Below, piece by piece: positions 50,591 to 59,076 of a stretch of 64,000 bases of DNA. The stretch covers positions 186,001-250,000 of the forward strand of contig NZ_PNFD01000003.1 of NCBI RefSeq assembly GCF_003254645.1, read 5' to 3'. This DNA comes from Microbacterium suaedae (GTDB taxonomy: Bacteria > Actinomycetota > Actinomycetes > Actinomycetales > Microbacteriaceae). Under the pieces are notes generated by a model, which was not told the DNA's origin, did no database searches, and was given only the letters and a program-made list of their open reading frames with translations. Position 1 is the first letter of the stretch; every line of letters begins with the position of its first letter. Both the position numbers and the translations under genes were made by a program.

Positions 50591-51982
50591 ATGACCACTC
50601 TTCCGACCCAGCCGCTGAGCCCGCTCGACGGTCGCTACCGCGACGCCGTCTCCCCCCTGTCGGAGTTCCTGTCCGAAGCGGGCCTCAACCGCGCCCGCGT
50701 CGAGGTCGAGGTCGAGTGGCTCATCCACCTGACCGACAGCAAGCTGTTCGGCACCGATCCGCTGCCGCTCGCGACGAAGGAGAAGCTGCGTCTCGCGTAC
50801 CTCGACTTCGGTCAGGACGAGATCGACCAGCTCGCCGAGAGCGAGCGCGTCACGCGCCACGACGTCAAGGCGGTCGAGTACTTCGTGCGCGACCGGCTCG
50901 CCCAGCTCGGCCTCGAGCACCTCTCCGAGCTGACGCACTTCGCCTGCACGAGCGAAGACGTCAACTCGACGGCCTATGCGCTGACGATCAAGCGCGCGGT
51001 CGAGGACGCCTGGCTGCCCGCGTTCCGCGGCGTGATCGAGAAGCTGCGCGGCATCTCCCTGGAGCTCGCCGACGCCCCCATGCTGTCCCGCACGCACGGA
51101 CAGCCCGCGACACCCACGACGATGGGCAAGGAGCTCGGCGTCTTCGTGTGGCGCCTGCAGCGCGTCCTCACCCGCATCGAGAGCACCGAGTACCTGGCGA
51201 AGTTCTCGGGCGCGACCGGCACCTGGTCGGCGCACCTCGCGGCGGAGCCGAAGGTGGCCTGGCCGAACATCACGCGCGAATTCGTCGAGGGATCGCTCGG
51301 CCTCACGTTCAACCCCCTCACCACGCAGATCGAATCGCACGACTGGCAGGTCGAGCTGTACGACCACGTCCGGCACGCGGGCGGCATCCTGCACAACCTC
51401 GCGCAGGACATCTGGACGTACATCTCGCTCGGCTACTTCACCCAGATCCCCGTCGCCGGCGCGACGGGCTCGTCGACGATGCCGCACAAGATCAACCCGA
51501 TCAAGTTCGAGAACGCCGAGGCGAATCTCGAGATCGCCGGCGGCCTGTTCGCGACGCTCGGCCAGACGCTCGTGACCTCCCGCCTGCAGCGCGACCTCAC
51601 CGACTCCACGACCCAGCGCAACATCGGCGTCGCCTTCGGGCACTCGCTCCTCGCGCTGACGAACCTCTCCGGCGGCCTCGACCAGATCGCGCTCGCGCGC
51701 GACGTGCTCCTCGACGACCTCGACGGCAACTGGGAGGTGCTGGCCGAGGCGATCCAGACGGTCATCCGCGCCGAGGTCGTCGCCGGCCGCTCGGACATCT
51801 CAGATCCGTACGCCCTCCTCAAGGAGCTCACGCGCGGCCACCGCATCGGCGCCGACGAGCTCGCCGAGTTCGTGAACGGACTCGATATCGGAGACGCGGC
51901 CAAGGAACGCCTCGTCGCTCTCACACCCGCGTCGTACATGGGCCTCGCCGAGAGCGTCGTCCGCTCGAAGCTCGGCAAGTAG
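50591..51982 (+). CDS. purB: Adenylosuccinate lyase
   Basis: Purine biosynthesis enzyme of 463 residues that cleaves SAICAR and adenylosuccinate to release fumarate. The lyase signature GATGSSTMPHKINPIKFENA lies at about residue 295-314, HFACTSEDVNSTAYAL is the catalytic His region, and LSRTHGQPATPTTMGKEL is the second conserved stretch. The ATG at 50591 has a GGAGG site 5 bases upstream and starts the homologous region; a longer frame is not needed. A strong terminator follows the stop. Confidence 0.97.
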   Translation: MTTLPTQPLSPLDGRYRDAVSPLSEFLSEAGLNRARVEVEVEWLIHLTDSKLFGTDPLPLATKEKLRLAYLDFGQDEIDQLAESERVTRHDVKAVEYFVRDRLAQLGLEHLSELTHFACTSEDVNSTAYALTIKRAVEDAWLPAFRGVIEKLRGISLELADAPMLSRTHGQPATPTTMGKELGVFVWRLQRVLTRIESTEYLAKFSGATGTWSAHLAAEPKVAWPNITREFVEGSLGLTFNPLTTQIESHDWQVELYDHVRHAGGILHNLAQDIWTYISLGYFTQIPVAGATGSSTMPHKINPIKFENAEANLEIAGGLFATLGQTLVTSRLQRDLTDSTTQRNIGVAFGHSLLALTNLSGGLDQIALARDVLLDDLDGNWEVLAEAIQTVIRAEVVAGRSDISDPYALLKELTRGHRIGADELAEFVNGLDIGDAAKERLVALTPASYMGLAESVVRSKLGK

Positions 51983-51984
51983 AC

Positions 51985-52031
51985 CGCACGGAGAAGGCGC
52001 CGACCCCTCGGGGCGGCGCCTTCTCCGTGCG
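51985..52031 (+). terminator. Hairpin terminator after purB
   Basis: A perfect 18-bp stem (51985-52002 with 52014-52031) with an 11-nt loop starts 3 bases after the stop codon. It is among the strongest hairpins in the window. Confidence 0.8.
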
Positions 52032-52093
52032 CGACACGTGCGCGGGCAGGGCCGCTGCCTCGGGGATCCGCGGAGAACAGGCGCCTCCCGCCG

Positions 52094-52999
52094 TCACCTT
52101 CGCGAGCGGACGGCGAACGCCGCGCAGGCGATGACGGCGACGACGCCGACGGCGGTCTCCCACCGCAGCACCTCTCCGAGCAGAAGCGCCGCCCAGACGA
52201 GACTCATGACCGGCTGCGTCAGCTGCACCTGGCTCACGATCGACATGGGACCGATCGCGAGACCGCGATACCAGGCGAAGAAGCCGAGGAACATGCTCAC
52301 CACGCCCAGGTAGGCGAATGCTCCCCAGGCCGCCGGGCTCGCCGTGATCGGCTCGGTCGCCGCCGATGCGGCCGACACGACGAGCATGACGGGCGCGCTC
52401 AGCACGAGCGCCCACGAGATCGTCTGCCACGCCCCCAGCTCGCGCGCGAGGAGGCCGCCCTCGGCGTAGCCGACGCCGGCCGCGACGACAGCGCCGAGCA
52501 GGAGGAGATCGGCCGACGCGAACGATCCGAATCCTCCGCCGTTCACCGCCGCGAACGCGACGGCCGCGACGGCGCCGAGGCCCGCCGCTATCCAGAACCG
52601 CGCTCCGGGGCGCTCCCTGCCTCGCAGGACCGCGATCACCGCCGTGGCCGCGGGCAGCAGCGCGATGACGACGGCGCCGTGACTCGCCTCAGTCGTTTCG
52701 AGCGCGTAGGAGGTGAGCAGCGGGAACCCGACGACGACGCCCGCCGCAACGACAGCGAGGCGCGGCCACAGGCGGCGCAGGGGCAGTCGCTGCCGAGTGA
52801 ACGCCAGAGCGATCACGGCGAGCGCGGCCGCGACGACGGCTCGGGCGGATCCGAGGAAGGTCGCGGGAATGCCCGCCTCGACCGCGAACCGCGTGACGGG
52901 GAGGGTGAATGAGAACGCGACGACCCCGACGAATCCCCAGAGGACGCCGGGAGATATCACCCGCGTTCGAACGACAGTAGCGCTATCCTTGCTCTTCAT
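52094..52999 (-). CDS. EamA-family (DMT) transporter
   Basis: Drug/metabolite transporter-type protein of about 301 residues with ten helices in two EamA repeats: GVLWGFVGVVAFSFTLPVTR through GFPLLTSYALETTEASHGAV, and LLLLGAVVAAGVGYAEGGLL through ISWALVLSAPVMLVV to GEVLRWETAVGVVAVIACAA. Likely an exporter or importer of a small metabolite. The start at 52999 (ATG) is 5 bases after TATCGT, so leaderless translation is plausible; a GTG at 52960 is the alternative. The start codon overlaps that of the divergent MocR gene, which probably controls it. Confidence 0.85.
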   Translation of the reverse strand: MKSKDSATVVRTRVISPGVLWGFVGVVAFSFTLPVTRFAVEAGIPATFLGSARAVVAAALAVIALAFTRQRLPLRRLWPRLAVVAAGVVVGFPLLTSYALETTEASHGAVVIALLPAATAVIAVLRGRERPGARFWIAAGLGAVAAVAFAAVNGGGFGSFASADLLLLGAVVAAGVGYAEGGLLARELGAWQTISWALVLSAPVMLVVSAASAATEPITASPAAWGAFAYLGVVSMFLGFFAWYRGLAIGPMSIVSQVQLTQPVMSLVWAALLLGEVLRWETAVGVVAVIACAAFAVRSRR

Positions 53000-53012
53000 G
53001 ACTGACGATAGC
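52982..53012. promoter_or_regulatory. Inverted repeat over overlapping divergent starts
   Basis: GCTATC (52982-52987) and GATAGC (53007-53012) flank the shared CATG. Plus-strand TATCCT (52984-52989) and minus-strand TATCGT (53010-53005) are -10 candidates inside the opposite coding frame. A MocR dimer site is a reasonable reading. Confidence 0.5.
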
Positions 53013-54401
53013 AGTGGTCGCATCGCCGCGGCGCTTCGCGCGTGGATCGGCGACGCACCGCCCGGCTCACGCCTCCCGTCGACCCGCGCGCTCGTCACCG
53101 AGCACGGTGCGAGCCCCGTCACCGTACAGCGGGCGCTCACGCTCCTGCGGACCGAGGGCCTCGTCGAGACATCGCCCGGCGTCGGAACGTTCACGCGACG
53201 CCCCCGTGAGGCGCGCCCGAGTGACTTCTCGTGGCAGACCGGCGCCCTCGGCGCCCCTGCACGACGGATCCCGTCGTCGCCCGCCGCTCTGCGCTCATCT
53301 GGCGACGAGCCCTTCGCGCTGCACTCCGGCTATCCCGACGTCGAACTGCTGCCCGAACGCCTGGTCCGCGCAGCGTTCGGGCGCGCCGCACGCCACGACG
53401 CGGCGATGCGCCGCGCCCCCAGCGCCGGACTGCCCGAGCTGCGGGCCTGGTTCGCCTCCGAACTCGCGCAGGCGACGCCGCGGTCCGCGACCCCACCGAC
53501 GGCGCGAGACGTGCTCGTGCTGCCGGGCACGCAGACGGGCCTCAGCACCGCGTTCCACGCGCTCGTCGGATCCGGCAGGCCGCTCATCGTGGAATCGCCC
53601 ACCTACTGGGGCGCGATCGCCGCCGCCGAGCGCGTCGGTGTCGAGCTCGTGCCCGTGCCGTCGGGACCCGACGGGCCCGACATCGACGAACTGGCCCGCG
53701 CCTTCGCGCGCACGGGCGCCCGCGCCTTCTATGCGCACCCGAACTACGCGAACCCCACGGGGGCGCAATGGTCCCCCGCACTCGGCGATCAGGTGCTCGA
53801 TCTCGTCGCTGCGCACGGCGCCTTCCTCATCGAGGACGACTGGGCGCACGACTTCGGCATCACGACCGATGCCACCCCGCTCGCCGCACGCGACGGCGAC
53901 GGGCACGTGGTCTACCTGCGCTCCCTGACGAAGAGCGTCTCCCCCGCCGTGCGGGTCGCGGGCCTCATCGCTCGCGGTCCGGCCCGCGACCGGATCCTCG
54001 CCGAGACGCAGGCCGAATCGATGTACGTCAGCCCCGTGCTGCAGCACGTCGCGCTCGACGTCGTCACGCGGCCCGGATGGGGCACCCATGTCCGCGGGCT
54101 GCGCGCGGCCCTCCGAGCACGGCGCGACGCCCTCGTCGACGCTCTCGCAGCGCATGCCCCGCAGGCGCACCTCGCCTCGCCTCCGCCGGGAGGCCTCAAT
54201 CTGTGGCTGCGCCTGCCCGACGGCGCCGACGCGCGCCACATCGCCGCGTCATGCGAGCGTCGCGGCCTGCTCATCGCCCCGGGCGACGAATGGTTCCCGG
54301 CCGAACCGCCCGGCCCGCACGTGCGCCTCAACTTCTCGGGTCCCGCCCCCGACCGCTTCGCCGATGCCATGCGGATCCTCGGGAGCGTCCTCGCCGACTG
54401 A
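52998..54401 (+). CDS. MocR-type GntR/aminotransferase regulator
   Basis: A 467-residue fusion of a GntR winged helix (GSRLPSTRALVTEHGASPVT, VQRALTLLRTEGLVETSPGV, residues about 20-70) and a class I aminotransferase-like domain (about 105-465). The PLP region has YAHPNYANPTGAQWSPALGD and LIEDDWAHDFGI, and the lysine is in VYLRSLTKSVSPAVRVAGLI. MocR proteins use PLP as a sensor and usually control a divergent gene, here EamA. ATG at 52998 is preceded by TATCCT at 8 bases with no RBS. The 3' end converges on the FHA gene. Confidence 0.9.
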   Translation: MTDDSSGRIAAALRAWIGDAPPGSRLPSTRALVTEHGASPVTVQRALTLLRTEGLVETSPGVGTFTRRPREARPSDFSWQTGALGAPARRIPSSPAALRSSGDEPFALHSGYPDVELLPERLVRAAFGRAARHDAAMRRAPSAGLPELRAWFASELAQATPRSATPPTARDVLVLPGTQTGLSTAFHALVGSGRPLIVESPTYWGAIAAAERVGVELVPVPSGPDGPDIDELARAFARTGARAFYAHPNYANPTGAQWSPALGDQVLDLVAAHGAFLIEDDWAHDFGITTDATPLAARDGDGHVVYLRSLTKSVSPAVRVAGLIARGPARDRILAETQAESMYVSPVLQHVALDVVTRPGWGTHVRGLRAALRARRDALVDALAAHAPQAHLASPPPGGLNLWLRLPDGADARHIAASCERRGLLIAPGDEWFPAEPPGPHVRLNFSGPAPDRFADAMRILGSVLAD

Positions 54402-54430
54402 GAGGATCTGCGCGACGTGGTTCTCAGTCG
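54395..54430. terminator. Bidirectional hairpin at the MocR/FHA convergence
   Basis: CGACTGAGA and TCTCAGTCG are perfect 9-bp arms around 18 nt, containing or touching both stop codons. It closes off the type VII locus from the MocR gene. Confidence 0.5.
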
Positions 54431-55185
54431 ACCTCGCCCGCGTCGAGCAGCGGGAGGTCGACGCGGCCGACGAGCTGCGACGACACCGCGTACTCGACCA
54501 GGCGCGCACGACGGTTCATCGCGAGCTTGCCGGGGCCACCACGGAGCCCCTGGACGCCCATGCGGTCGAGCTTGTCGCAGACGTTGTCGAGCTTGCGATT
54601 GAACTTGCTCATCGACCAGCCGAGGCGTTCTGCCGCGGCCGCAGACGACGGCAGATCGCTGACCGAGACACCCTCGCGGCGCAGCATGGGTTCGGCGAGA
54701 GCGACGATGAGCTGCTTCTGCGAGGGCGTGAACCGCACGGGCATGACGGTCGTGTCGCCGGAGATCGACTCCTGCACCTGATTCGACACCGCATACAGGG
54801 CCGCCGGTGCATGCACGCCGAGTTCGTAGGTCGTCGGTCCCGCGGTGAAGACGACGACGCTGTCCTCGAAGACGACGGGCAGGCGTGCGCCGGGCTGGAG
54901 CCACGACTGCACGGCGCCGCCCGCACTCGAGATCGTCGCCGACAGGCGGGATCCGATGTTCGACACCCACCACATGCCCTCGGCATACGACAACTCGAGG
55001 AACACTCGGTGCAGATAGGGGTTCTCATCGACGACGAGATCGGCATCGCGCCCGATCGTGAACGTCTCGCCCGGGGCGACGTCGAATATCTCCCCGGCGA
55101 AGTCGATCTTGACGGGAGCCGGTCGCCGCAACGCGCCCTCGTCCGGACGGACGGTGTCGATCTGGATCTCGCCTGTGTCGCCCAT
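54424..55185 (-). CDS. FHA-domain protein of the type VII locus
   Basis: A 253-residue cytoplasmic protein. The N-terminal FHA domain covers about 20-105 (GETFTIGRDADLVVDENPYL, then WWVSNIGSRLSATISSAGGA), with the FHA-like SNIG...S core. The rest is helical with KFNRKLDNVCDKLDRMGVQG, which looks like a helix-turn-helix but is not assigned. FHA domains bind phosphothreonine, and such proteins often sit in ESX loci as regulators. GAGGGAGAGC precedes the ATG. It is the last gene of the locus within the window, after the orphan binding lipoprotein. Confidence 0.8.
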   Translation of the reverse strand: MGDTGEIQIDTVRPDEGALRRPAPVKIDFAGEIFDVAPGETFTIGRDADLVVDENPYLHRVFLELSYAEGMWWVSNIGSRLSATISSAGGAVQSWLQPGARLPVVFEDSVVVFTAGPTTYELGVHAPAALYAVSNQVQESISGDTTVMPVRFTPSQKQLIVALAEPMLRREGVSVSDLPSSAAAAERLGWSMSKFNRKLDNVCDKLDRMGVQGLRGGPGKLAMNRRARLVEYAVSSQLVGRVDLPLLDAGEVD

Positions 55186-55262
55186 GCTCTCCCTCGTTCT
55201 CCAGCATTGTGCCAAATGTGAACGCGGTACAGGAGACCGGCACCGTGCTTCGGCGGGTCGGA

Positions 55263-57068
55263 TCAGAGTAGCCCGTCGTCGTCTTCGCCGCTCGGCTGGT
55301 CCTCGACGGGGGAATCGCGGTCCGCCGGCCGCCACTCGGTCGCCCCCGCGAACAGGGGCGCGACGCGGCCCGAGCGCGGCAGGACGCCCTCCATTCCGCG
55401 ATCGCTGACGGTGATGATCGGATCCATCGAGAGAGGGGCCGCGACCATCTGCTCGACGATCGTCTTCTCGATCGCGACGCGCAGATCGCGCGCCTCGTAC
55501 TGATCGGTCTCCCTCTCGAGCTCGGCGATGAGCGCGTCGCGCTTCTCGCTCACGGCGCCTGCGTGGTTCGCGGATCCGCCCGTCCCCCACTGCGCCGCGA
55601 TCTCGGCCGGCGTCTCGGGGATCGCGATCTTCGTCAGCAGGATGTCCCAGTCGCCGCCCATCTCGAGCATTCCCTCGACGTCGTCGCTGCCGCAGTCCCG
55701 AGCACCCCAGCCGGCTTCGGGGAGCTGCCGTTCCAGCGACGCGAAGAGCCCGCGCGCGAATGCGGATCCCGTGTCGTACAACACGCACATCCGGAGCTTC
55801 GGCGGGATGCCCGCCGCCTCTCGCTCGTCGAACGCATTTCCCCGGCTGCGGAAGCGCTCGCCGAACCCCGCATCCTCCAGCGCGATCTGATACCCGTCGG
55901 ATCCGGGTGCGAACAGGACGGAGGAGTGCGTCGCGTACGCGTCCTCCCACTCGCCCGCCGCGTCGTCGATCATGTCGCCCCGATCGAAGGCCCTCAGGAA
56001 CACCTCCCGCATCGTCGTGTCGGAGAGCCTGCTCGCGCCGTCGACGCGCGCCAGAACGACCCACACCTCGCCGCGATCCGTCGTGTCGACGCCGTAGTCG
56101 GTGCGTTCGAGATCGCGGATCGCGAGGAAGTCATCGGCGCGCGGTGGCACCTGCACGATGTCGTAGGTCTCGCCGATGTCGGCCGCGACATCGGGCTCGG
56201 TCTCCCGCTGCAGAACGATCCGCTCGTAGGAGGCCGTCGGCGCGCCCACATAGGATCCGTTCGCGACGAGGCTCACGCGCTGGTCGGATGCGCCCTCGAT
56301 CTGCTCGACACGGAACGGGCCGCTCGAGAGAGTGAGCTCCCCACCCTCGTTCTGCCCGATATCGCCCGTCACGTCGAAGCCCTCGTTCCACGTCTCGGCG
56401 ATCTTCGCGAGCGCGTCGGCGTCCGCCCCCGCGATCGCATCGATGACGGCGGTCTTCGCCTCCATCGGATCCTCGACGCCGAGAGCCAGGAGGCCGACGG
56501 CGTGCGCGGGAACGGCGACGTCGAGCGCCGTCCTCCAGTCGACGATCGGGCGCTCGAACGACACCTCGATGCGCTTGTCGAACTCGTCGTAGCTCGGGAT
56601 CTCATCGCTCAGCCGCATGCCGGTCTCGATCGAGGCGAACGACAGCGGATCTTCGCCCTCCTCCTCGGAGAAGAAGTCGGATCCGGCCGCCCAGGCGAGC
56701 ATCAGATCGGCGGCATCGATCGCGATGCCGTCGGACCAGACGGGGTCGGCGAGGTCGAACGACACGACGAAGTCGGTCTCGTCCTCGACTTCGATCGCGA
56801 CCTCGCCGAAAAGCGGATCCACCGTGATCTCGCCCTCACGCTCGCGGGCGAACTGCGCACGGGTCAGACGCTCGACGTCGAGGTTTCCGGGCGTCGCGCC
56901 GCTCACGCTGGCCGCGTTGACGCTCGTCAACGCCCCGTCCCAGGCGACGACCGCCGCGGTGCCCTCGAACACGGTCGGCGGATAGCCCGGACCCCCGCAT
57001 GCCGCGAGCGAAGCCGTCGCCGCTGCCGCGGCGATCACCGCCAGCGCGCGCCTCGTCGTCCGACCCAC
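55263..57068 (-). CDS. Orphan oligopeptide-binding-like lipoprotein in the type VII locus
   Basis: A 601-residue lipoprotein with lipobox SLAAC (ATASLAACGGPG) and an SBP_bac_5-like body: FVVSFDLADPVWSDGIAIDA, AADLMLAWAAGSDFFSEEEG, SFERPIVDWRTALDVAVPAH and FRVEQIEGASDQRVSLVANG. It looks like a dipeptide/oligopeptide-binding protein, yet no ABC permease or ATPase is nearby. GGGGG lies 6 bases before the GTG at 57068. It stands 40 bases after the 210-residue gene in the same direction, so it belongs to the type VII transcription unit. The C-terminal tail is unusually acidic (EDQPSGEDDDGLL). Confidence 0.82.
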   Translation of the reverse strand: MGRTTRRALAVIAAAAATASLAACGGPGYPPTVFEGTAAVVAWDGALTSVNAASVSGATPGNLDVERLTRAQFAREREGEITVDPLFGEVAIEVEDETDFVVSFDLADPVWSDGIAIDAADLMLAWAAGSDFFSEEEGEDPLSFASIETGMRLSDEIPSYDEFDKRIEVSFERPIVDWRTALDVAVPAHAVGLLALGVEDPMEAKTAVIDAIAGADADALAKIAETWNEGFDVTGDIGQNEGGELTLSSGPFRVEQIEGASDQRVSLVANGSYVGAPTASYERIVLQRETEPDVAADIGETYDIVQVPPRADDFLAIRDLERTDYGVDTTDRGEVWVVLARVDGASRLSDTTMREVFLRAFDRGDMIDDAAGEWEDAYATHSSVLFAPGSDGYQIALEDAGFGERFRSRGNAFDEREAAGIPPKLRMCVLYDTGSAFARGLFASLERQLPEAGWGARDCGSDDVEGMLEMGGDWDILLTKIAIPETPAEIAAQWGTGGSANHAGAVSEKRDALIAELERETDQYEARDLRVAIEKTIVEQMVAAPLSMDPIITVSDRGMEGVLPRSGRVAPLFAGATEWRPADRDSPVEDQPSGEDDDGLL

Positions 57069-57108
57069 TGATACCCCCGTGTCCCGCCGCTCCCGCGGCG
57101 GATCCAGC

Positions 57109-57741
57109 CTATTTCGCCCGCGGCGGCACCCAGCGCAGGGTGGAGATGCAGGCGTCGTACAGCTGCTTCGTCGCGACGACCTGCTCGTCATCCGCCTCCG
57201 CCTCGAGGGGACGGCTCACGGTCGCCGTGAACTGCAGGGCTCGGCGACGCTTGGTCGTCGGGATAGGCGTGAGGTACTCGATCGTCGTGAGCCCGATCGA
57301 AGTGTCGCCGAGCTTCACGATTTCGTCGCGTTCGAATCGAACGAATCGCTTGTCGCCGAACAGCGGCTTCGCGCCGAACTCCCGAATGGCGTGCGACACC
57401 ATCTGATCGAGCGTGATCTCGGGGGTCGCAGCACGCTTCGAGACGATGATGGACCCGGGGATCCACAGGGTGTTCGCGTCGCCCGTCGTGGCCGCGTAGT
57501 AGGCGAGCGCGCCCTCGTTCTGCATCGCGGCGTACGAGTCGTCCACCATCGCTCGGACCACAGCGTACAGATCGGGGCGCTGGGCTTCGAGGAACCGCCT
57601 GCGCATCGCGGCACCGAGGTCGGCGCGATCGTCGTCGCCGACCTCGCGGCGCTCCCACCCCGCGGGAAGATCGATCTCGAAGTCGGGCTCCGCCGCCCCG
57701 CCGAGCTGTTCGCGCAGCGTCAAGCCGCTCCCGTCGGTCAT
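57109..57741 (-). CDS. Type VII locus protein of unknown function, 210 residues
   Basis: A 210-residue soluble-looking protein with no signal peptide or membrane helix. FEIDLPAGWERREVGDDDRA at the start and alternating strands (IIVSKRAATPEITLDQMVSH, IGLTTIEYLTPIPTTKRRRA, FTATVSRPLEAEADDEQVVA) resemble an alpha/beta fold like Mog1/PsbP-type domains; that is an impression. Its start overlaps the stop of the membrane protein gene by 4 bases. It shares a rough pattern with the 209-residue protein at 58447, so the two may be distant paralogues. Confidence 0.65.
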   Translation of the reverse strand: MTDGSGLTLREQLGGAAEPDFEIDLPAGWERREVGDDDRADLGAAMRRRFLEAQRPDLYAVVRAMVDDSYAAMQNEGALAYYAATTGDANTLWIPGSIIVSKRAATPEITLDQMVSHAIREFGAKPLFGDKRFVRFERDEIVKLGDTSIGLTTIEYLTPIPTTKRRRALQFTATVSRPLEAEADDEQVVATKQLYDACISTLRWVPPRAK

Positions 57742-58460
57742 GCGTCCTCCTCGAGGTGAAGGCGACCGATCGGGCGCGCCTTAAGTGCGTCGATGTCCTC
57801 GTCGGGCAGCATGCCGCGCTTCACGAGCTCATCGATCGCCTTGCTGCGCTGCTTCAGGAGATACGCCACCGTCTTGTCGTCGAGGTCCTCGAGGTCAAGC
57901 TGCGCCTCGGGTTCCGGCGGGGGCGACAGCTGCGCGAGCACGAAAAGCGCGGCCGCCAGCGCCATCATCACGTAGGTGGGCACGAGAAGGAAGCCCACGC
58001 CGACGCCGTCGCGCGCCGCCAGCATGTGCGCCAGGGGGATCCCGACCGCGCCGAAAACGAAGGTCACGACGGCGGCCAGCCGCAGTCCAGGCGCCCTGCG
58101 GCGCCCGTGCCGCAGCCATTCCGCGATCAGCATGATGACGCCGAACGCCGCGACGGCATAGCAGACCCCGGCAAACGGGATGTCTCCCGAGTCCGGCGCG
58201 TCCATCCGCCCGAGGCGGATCGCTCGGTCGTCGCCCATCAGCGCGGCGAACCCGCCGATCGACGCGAGCACCGGAAGGTACATGACGGCGATCGTCCAGA
58301 TCCGGCGCGGGACCGACATCGCGGTCCACTTCGCCGCCTGCGTCCGATAGGCGACCACGTGCGCCTCGAGCACGTCCAGTCCGTGAGGTTCATGCCGAGG
58401 AGCGGTCCGCGCCCAGTCCGAAGGGGGAAGCGGCTTCGGTCCGATGTCAGGAAGCGTCAT
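57738..58460 (-). CDS. Type VII locus membrane protein of unknown function
   Basis: A 240-residue protein with four hydrophobic segments (IWTIAVMYLPVLASIGGFAA, GVCYAVAAFGVIMLIAEWLR, LAAVVTFVFGAVGIPLAHML, GFLLVPTYVMMALAAALFVL) and a soluble C-terminal tail (DLEDLDDKTVAYLLKQRSKA). The family is unknown. It overlaps the upstream gene by 14 bases at ATG 58460 (a TTG at 58469 is the alternative) and the downstream one by 4. Its place suggests a membrane part of the secretion system, in the position where EccB/EccD-like proteins could be expected, but it lacks their features. Confidence 0.65.
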   Translation of the reverse strand: MTLPDIGPKPLPPSDWARTAPRHEPHGLDVLEAHVVAYRTQAAKWTAMSVPRRIWTIAVMYLPVLASIGGFAALMGDDRAIRLGRMDAPDSGDIPFAGVCYAVAAFGVIMLIAEWLRHGRRRAPGLRLAAVVTFVFGAVGIPLAHMLAARDGVGVGFLLVPTYVMMALAAALFVLAQLSPPPEPEAQLDLEDLDDKTVAYLLKQRSKAIDELVKRGMLPDEDIDALKARPIGRLHLEEDA

Positions 58461-59076
58461 GCGTTCCAATGTGCCACGTATCGGCGGGTCCCCCCGGCAG
58501 GCCTGCGACGGGCTCGCCCGTGAAGGCCCGGCCGTCGTCGAACTCGACGACGAGCGACCTGACGATGTCCGTCAGCCCCGCCTGCATCCGGTCGAAGAGG
58601 ACGGGATCGATCGGCGGCACGCGCACGGCGATGCCGAGATCTTCCGAGGTGAAGACGAACATGCACTCGTGCCCGACGAGGCGCTGTCCGTCCTCTCTCG
58701 ACTCGGTGGTGCGGGAGGCGAGCATGCCCTCGCCCATCCGTTCCGTGCGAATCGGACTCAGCGCGTATCCGGCCTCACGCCACAATTCGGCAGGCTGCGA
58801 TTCGACGATCGCGACGCGAACCGTCGACGCGATGAGGCCGGGCGTAGGCAGGAACGCGAGCCGGAGGAGATCGCTCTCCTCCCGATCCGCGGCGATGCCG
58901 ACGACGAGCTTCCGGAGCGCCGGTGCGAGCTCGGGGTCGAATCGCTCACCGTGCGCGCGGGCCACGGCGTCGACGACGGCAGCCGCCCAACGCTCGCGCT
59001 CGCGGGCGTCGGCGAGCGCGGGGACCTCGACCCAGCCACCCGAATCGACGGAGGCGCGCGCCCGGACCGACGTCAC
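58447..59076 (-). CDS. Type VII locus protein of unknown function, 209 residues
   Basis: A 209-residue protein without signal peptide. The central stretch LLRLAFLPTPGLIASTVRVA and the end ECMFVFTSEDLGIAVRVPPI are beta-rich. No family is recognised. It is coupled by 4 bases to the candidate effector upstream, a layout typical of an effector-immunity or chaperone pair, which I cannot prove. It resembles the 210-residue protein at 57109 in general pattern. Confidence 0.6.
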   Translation of the reverse strand: MTSVRARASVDSGGWVEVPALADARERERWAAAVVDAVARAHGERFDPELAPALRKLVVGIAADREESDLLRLAFLPTPGLIASTVRVAIVESQPAELWREAGYALSPIRTERMGEGMLASRTTESREDGQRLVGHECMFVFTSEDLGIAVRVPPIDPVLFDRMQAGLTDIVRSLVVEFDDGRAFTGEPVAGLPGGPADTWHIGTHDAS

